Source: Zerene cesonia (lineage: Eukaryota > Arthropoda > Insecta > Lepidoptera > Pieridae). From it: DNA of 64,000 nt. Shown here in pieces: positions 60,136 to 64,000 of the stretch; within the stretch, counting starts at the first letter, position 1, and each line of letters begins with the position of its first letter. Under the pieces are notes generated by a model. That model saw nothing but the letters and a program-made list of their open reading frames with translations, was not told the origin of the DNA and did no database searches. Both the position numbers and the translations under genes were made by a program. The stretch is from the NCBI RefSeq assembly GCF_012273895.1, contig NC_052115.1:1488001-1552000 (forward strand). Reading direction: 5' to 3'.

Positions 60136-60274
60136 TGATGGGCTGGGAAGGGTTAGGAAAAGAATACGGGCCTCCCACTCTCATCAAACGAAACACATTT
60201 CACCGATCTTCAGTGAGGGTGATGTACTTTCCCCGGTGCTAATTCGTGCCTAAACGTGCTCAACCACACTAACA
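60136..60274 (-). mobile_element. Metulj-like SINE, 5' part
   Basis: The body (GGGCTGGGAAGGGTTAGGAA), GAGGGTGATGTACTTTCCCC and a decayed head (TGCTCAACCACACTAACA) are present. The 3' stem and tail are missing. Confidence 0.7.
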
Positions 60275-60325
60275 TATAAAATCTACACAAGCACATTTTA
60301 AGCCTTCATCTATATTATTGAATTG

Positions 60326-60328
<3 letters not shown>

Positions 60329-60357
<29 letters not shown>
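60329..60357. repeat. (AC)n microsatellite
   Basis: 29 bases of alternating A and C. Confidence 0.97.
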
Positions 60358-60894
60358 GCAACTTGCCAGATCGAGTTCCCGTAATATAGTTTCGTGAATC
60401 TCGTAGATATAATATTGACGAAGTTAGAACATAATTGCTATCGGTATGCGGAGAATGCAAACAGGCTGTAATTATAATTGGGTTAAGTCATTTTCTTGGT
60501 TGATTAGGTTATGGTGATATGTACACGTACGTTATATTGTGGCTTGTTATGATTATTTGATCATTTATTATCCGCCGAAACGAAAAAGAGGACTGTTATA
60601 ACTTTTATTTGTCTGTGTGCATGTCTGTCTGTTTGTGGCATCAATACTGCAGAACGGAAGCGATTTCAACTTTTTTCGTTTTAAAAGTGACATAATAAAG
60701 TCACGTGTAAAATTCTTTAATTTCAAAACATTATATACTCCATTGAAACCAAGCATAAGAAAATTATTTCATATTTTTCTCTTACTACTATATACTATGG
60801 AAGCAGAGTTTCTAATCCTAGTCATTTAATTATTATTTTTATATGTGGTGTTAAATTGTCGAATTAGGATTATTATTAATATTTAAATTTAAAT

Positions 60895-61045
60895 ACAGTG
60901 TCTCCTTCTGGGGGCAGATGATATACACCTGTTTCACTGATCGATTTTCTCTAAGGACAAGTAGGTGATCAGCCTTCTGTGTCCTGCCAGGACCCTTCGG
61001 TTCAACGCTCATGCGTTAACCACTGTACAGGAGGCGGTCGAATAT
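60895..61045 (-). mobile_element. tRNA-like SINE fragment
   Basis: On the minus strand it starts CGACCGCCTCCTGTACAGTG with GTTAACGCATGAGCGTTGA and AAGGGTCCTGGCAGG, resembling a decayed tRNA-derived head. It ends with CAGGTGTATATCATCTGCCC. Confidence 0.42.
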
Positions 61046-61555
61046 AAGCATTGGTATTTCAATATTAATAGACTAGTTGTGCCACTCGGTGTCGTGCAAG
61101 TAGTGTCCATCATGTGAAATAGCTATATATCCACTATCTTTAAAAAGTCCCAACATACATTATACAGAGTTTTCACTAAAAATGTTATCCCTAACACGTT
61201 TAAAGAATTATCGTAGGAAATTTTAACGTAGTATTTTAAAATACTAACCATATTAGTGTGGAAACAGTGCCGTTGTTTTCACCGCGGCGCTTCGTGACTT
61301 TAATGCTAAGCCCTGCATTTCTCAAACAAATGGACGATTATTTATCTTTTTGCGACATAGGTATGCCTGCAATTTATGCTGTTTTACTGTCGTGTCTTCA
61401 CTGCTTTATGTAAACCGGATAACTACCTCGTGTGTTGTTTTATAGGCTTGTAATTCATAAATTAATGATTATTATGGCCCAGATAAACGTTGAATGAGAC
61501 TCTACTTACTTTTTCTTTACGTTGCATACTCTTTATGTTTATGTATATAGATATA

Positions 61556-61645
61556 GGAGTAGTAAAGGAGTAGTAGCAGTCGTAGTAGTAGCAGTAGTAG
61601 TAGTAAAACCGTATTAGTAGCAGCAGCAATAGTAGCAGTAGCAGT
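61556..61645. repeat. Imperfect (GTA)n trinucleotide tract
   Basis: Runs of GTAGTAGTAGCAGTAGTAGT with scattered GCA variants. Confidence 0.85.
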
Positions 61646-61683
61646 AGCTGTAGAAAGCATTGTTACCATATCTATAATTCATT

Positions 61684-61757
61684 CATGGGCGGTGGTAGCG
61701 TCAGCGTTACCATCAGACGACCCACCAGATCATCTGCTGACAGTGATTTAAAAAAAT
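61684..61757 (+). mobile_element. Metulj-like SINE 3' fragment
   Basis: TTCATGGGCGGTGGTAGCG, a small CAGCG insertion, TTACCATCAGACGACCCACC and a 7-base A tail. Confidence 0.7.
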
Positions 61758-61844
61758 CTTCATTCATTTTTCAGTTTGGGCAAGGAAACGCTATTAATCT
61801 GTCATTTATTTCCATGCATGCATTTAAAATTAAAACCAATTTTA

Positions 61845-62041
61845 TCCTACTAATATTATAAATGCGAAAGTTTGTAAGGATGTGAGTGTGTTTGTTGCTC
61901 TTTCACACAAAAGCTACAGAACCGATAGCAATGAAATTTGGTACGTAAATATCTGCACAACTGGAATAACTTAAAAGCTTTTTATCCCGATATTCCTACG
62001 GGATACGGACCTACGCGGGTGAAACCGCGGGGCGCAGCTAG
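61845..62041 (+). mobile_element. Helitron (Lep1-like), textbook ends
   Basis: An A at 61844 precedes TCCTACTAATATTATAAATG. The 3' hairpin CGCGGGTGAAACCGCGGG is complete, and CTAG at 62038-62041 precedes a T. It is the cleanest reference copy in the window. Confidence 0.85.
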
Positions 62042-62394
62042 TAATAAGTTTTTATTCATTAAACTAGTTTAAAACAAAGCATGACAAAATCAGTTATTTA
62101 AGGTAAATTAGGAAAACAGTATAATATGAGAGCTGAATTCACAGCGAGATAATAAAGCCGATGAAATATTTCCTCTCCTTACATTAGGTTCCCTCGTAAA
62201 AATGGTGAAAAATTTGACTGTCTGAAAAATTCCACTCGCCTGCAACGTGCGTGCGCTTACCTTACAGCATTTGAATACACCTGGGATATACGAAACTACA
62301 TTTTTTACATTTTTATTAAATATTTTTTTAAATTACCACACTGTCACGTGTGCTAAATTTAACTGTCATGTATGTATGTCATACTTTGAATTAC

Positions 62395-62525
62395 AGTAGT
62401 ACATTAAAATACGGAGTTTCTTGCCGGCTCTTCTCTATAGAAACTGTAGTAAAATAATATGTTTCTTTATGATTTATAGCCCCGTTTTTCGAGTCTGTAA
62501 CGTAATGTAATAAAAGTCCTAATAT
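62395..62525 (+). repeat. LINE 3'-UTR-like repeat
   Basis: GGAGTTTCTTGCCGGCTCTT is a highly conserved block of a common lepidopteran LINE 3' UTR. It is followed here by degraded text ending AATAAAAGTCC. Confidence 0.42.
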
Positions 62526-63253
62526 TATAAATAAAATAATTCTTTTCAAAAAATTCAAAATCAACGTCCCTGGTAGGGAAGTACCACTCTAGTTTCTTAA
62601 ATTCAAACAACTGAGAACAATTTGCCATTTCACACAAAAAGCATCACGCCAATTGGAAAACCCACAGAGTTATCGAGTAACGAATATAAAAAAAACACAA
62701 TCGAATTAACGTCTTCCTTTTTTGGGAGCGCCTGTAAAAAAACTGAATTGCAAAGTTACGTTTTTTAATCAAATTACAAGCCTTATCCAAAGCTACATTC
62801 GTACCTCGCTCGGTTCAAAGTCAAGATTTTTATGAATAATTTATACAACACCCCGTTTTTATCGCAGCCCCTTCGATATAGCTGTTTGCTAAGATTCGCA
62901 TGTAGGTACATTTCTGTTAACTTGTGAATAATTCGCAACATCTTTTATTGTTCGATAGAGTCATTTCGCAGGCATTTTAGGCGCGGGCTGATATGGAAAA
63001 ACAGGTATAGAGCCATATTGAACTGGGAAACGGTGTAGCTTTTGTGTTTTGATAATTTTTAAGTTGAGATAAGAAGTTTTTGACAGTTATCTTAATATTT
63101 TTAGTATTATAATTAACTGATTTTGCGCACTACGCCTGTACATACAAAAACAAACACTAAACCTCTCAACTATAGAGTACTAGCTGCGCCCCGCGGTTTC
63201 ACCCGCGTAAGTCCGTATCCCGTAGGTATATCGGGATAAAAAGTTGCCTATAT

Positions 63254-63338
63254 TTAATTTTTAGTTTTATAGCATTGAAATGCTTTATAAATGAGAAATT
63301 TTGAAAGAATAGAGATTTCTATTCTTTCAAAATTTCTC
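63254..63338. repeat. 85-base insertion with a 21-bp perfect stem
   Basis: It is flanked by a 13-bp direct repeat, AAGTTGCCTATAT (63241-63253 and 63339-63351). Positions 63293-63338 are a hairpin of two 21-base arms and a 4-base loop. The left part resembles 32790-32850. Confidence 0.85.
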
Positions 63339-63378
63339 AAGTTGCCTATATGTTATTCCAGTTGTCCAGCTGTCTACG

Positions 63379-63379
<1 letters not shown>

Positions 63380-63409
<30 letters not shown>

Positions 63410-63709
63410 CATAGCGGGCAACTGAGCTGGTGGTTCGCCTGATGGTAAGCGATCACCACCGCCCATAAACATTCGCAAAGGTAGTAGTACCTCTGCGAAT
63501 GCGCTGTCCGCTTTTATGGGGTAAGGGAAAAGGAAAGGATTAACGACTGGAAAGAAGGAATGGACTAGGGTGGGTGAGGAAAAGGAAACGGGCCTCCGGC
63601 TCCCCCACTCACCGTACGAAACACAGTGGCATGCCACTATTTCACGCCGGTTTTCTGTTGTCTGTGTCCCAATTCGTGCCGAAGCGTCCTCAACTCCCAC
63701 AATAAAACG
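63380..63709 (-). mobile_element. Metulj-like SINE subfamily B, full length
   Basis: A run of some 25 T (poly(A) on the minus strand), the 3' block, the stem at 63470-63501, the body and the head ending ACTCCCACAATAAAA. TACGT on both sides (63375-63379 and 63710-63714) is the likely target-site duplication. The long pure tail suggests a recent insertion. Confidence 0.88.
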
Positions 63710-64000
63710 TACGTACTAAATTTCATTGCAATCGGTTCTGTAGTTTTTGCGTGAAAGAGCAACAAACACACACACATCCTTAAAAACATTCGCATTTATA
63801 ATATTAGTAGGACTAGCTTTCCTCTTATGGCTTTGTCCGTATAATCAAAATATGTACAGTACTGGGGATTTCCCCACACAGTCTCCGACACGTGGAATTA
63901 CCGAAATAAAAAAACAAAAACTATTCTTTGTTTTTCAAATAATATCTATATTAAATTATATCCAAATTGGTTCAGTGGTTCAGGCGTGAAGAAGAGGCAT

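Larger units (their letters stand above)
63180..63812 (-). mobile_element. Helitron (Lep1-like) carrying two insertions
   Basis: The outer parts are a normal copy: CTAG with hairpin at the left, GCATTTATAATATTAGTAGG at the right. It is interrupted by an 85-base insertion at 63254-63338 and a SINE at 63380-63709. Joining the three outer segments restores the family layout. Confidence 0.85.

Overview
The window looks like an AT-rich stretch of a butterfly or moth (Lepidoptera) draft genome. The evidence is dense copies of Lep1-type Helitrons that end in CTAG, a poly(A)-tailed SINE family resembling Metulj of nymphalid butterflies, (GAT)n-tailed tRNA-derived SINEs, and LINE tails made of short simple repeats. 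The family names are from memory and were not searched. No prokaryotic features (operons, CRISPR, origins) are present. Five N gaps interrupt the sequence and four of them are exactly 1000 N, which looks like a placeholder length.

The gene content is very low. Only two host genes are well supported. One is the 5' part of a secreted or membrane leucine-rich-repeat protein on the minus strand at 1-1467, which runs off the left edge. The other is an intact tRNA-Cys(GCA) on the minus strand at 30945-31016. A truncated LINE reverse-transcriptase ORF enters a gap at 43532 and a 23-base poly(A) tract leaves it at 44532. A 112-codon ORF at 47208-47546 and a GC-rich, hairpin-rich island at about 36121-36690 are unassigned.

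The rest is intergenic DNA filled with transposon relics. Roughly 1.5-28 kb holds an inverted Helitron pair, a SINE split by another element inside its own 10-bp target-site duplication (9855-10339), several SINEs of two subfamilies, and a small inverted-repeat MITE candidate (27733-27879). Roughly 28-45 kb holds a Helitron that appears chimeric (30429-30720), an RTE-like LINE relic, more SINEs, and the GC-rich island. Roughly 45-64 kb holds LINE tails, microsatellites, a gap whose two flanks are the same 77 bases (48843-49842), long repeat-poor stretches, and at the right end a Helitron carrying two separate insertions (63180-63812).

I found no convincing new multi-gene system. The observations most worth checking are structural: the SINE subfamilies keep an internal hairpin although its sequence differs, the chimeric Helitron, the datable nested insertions, the false gap, and the hairpin island.
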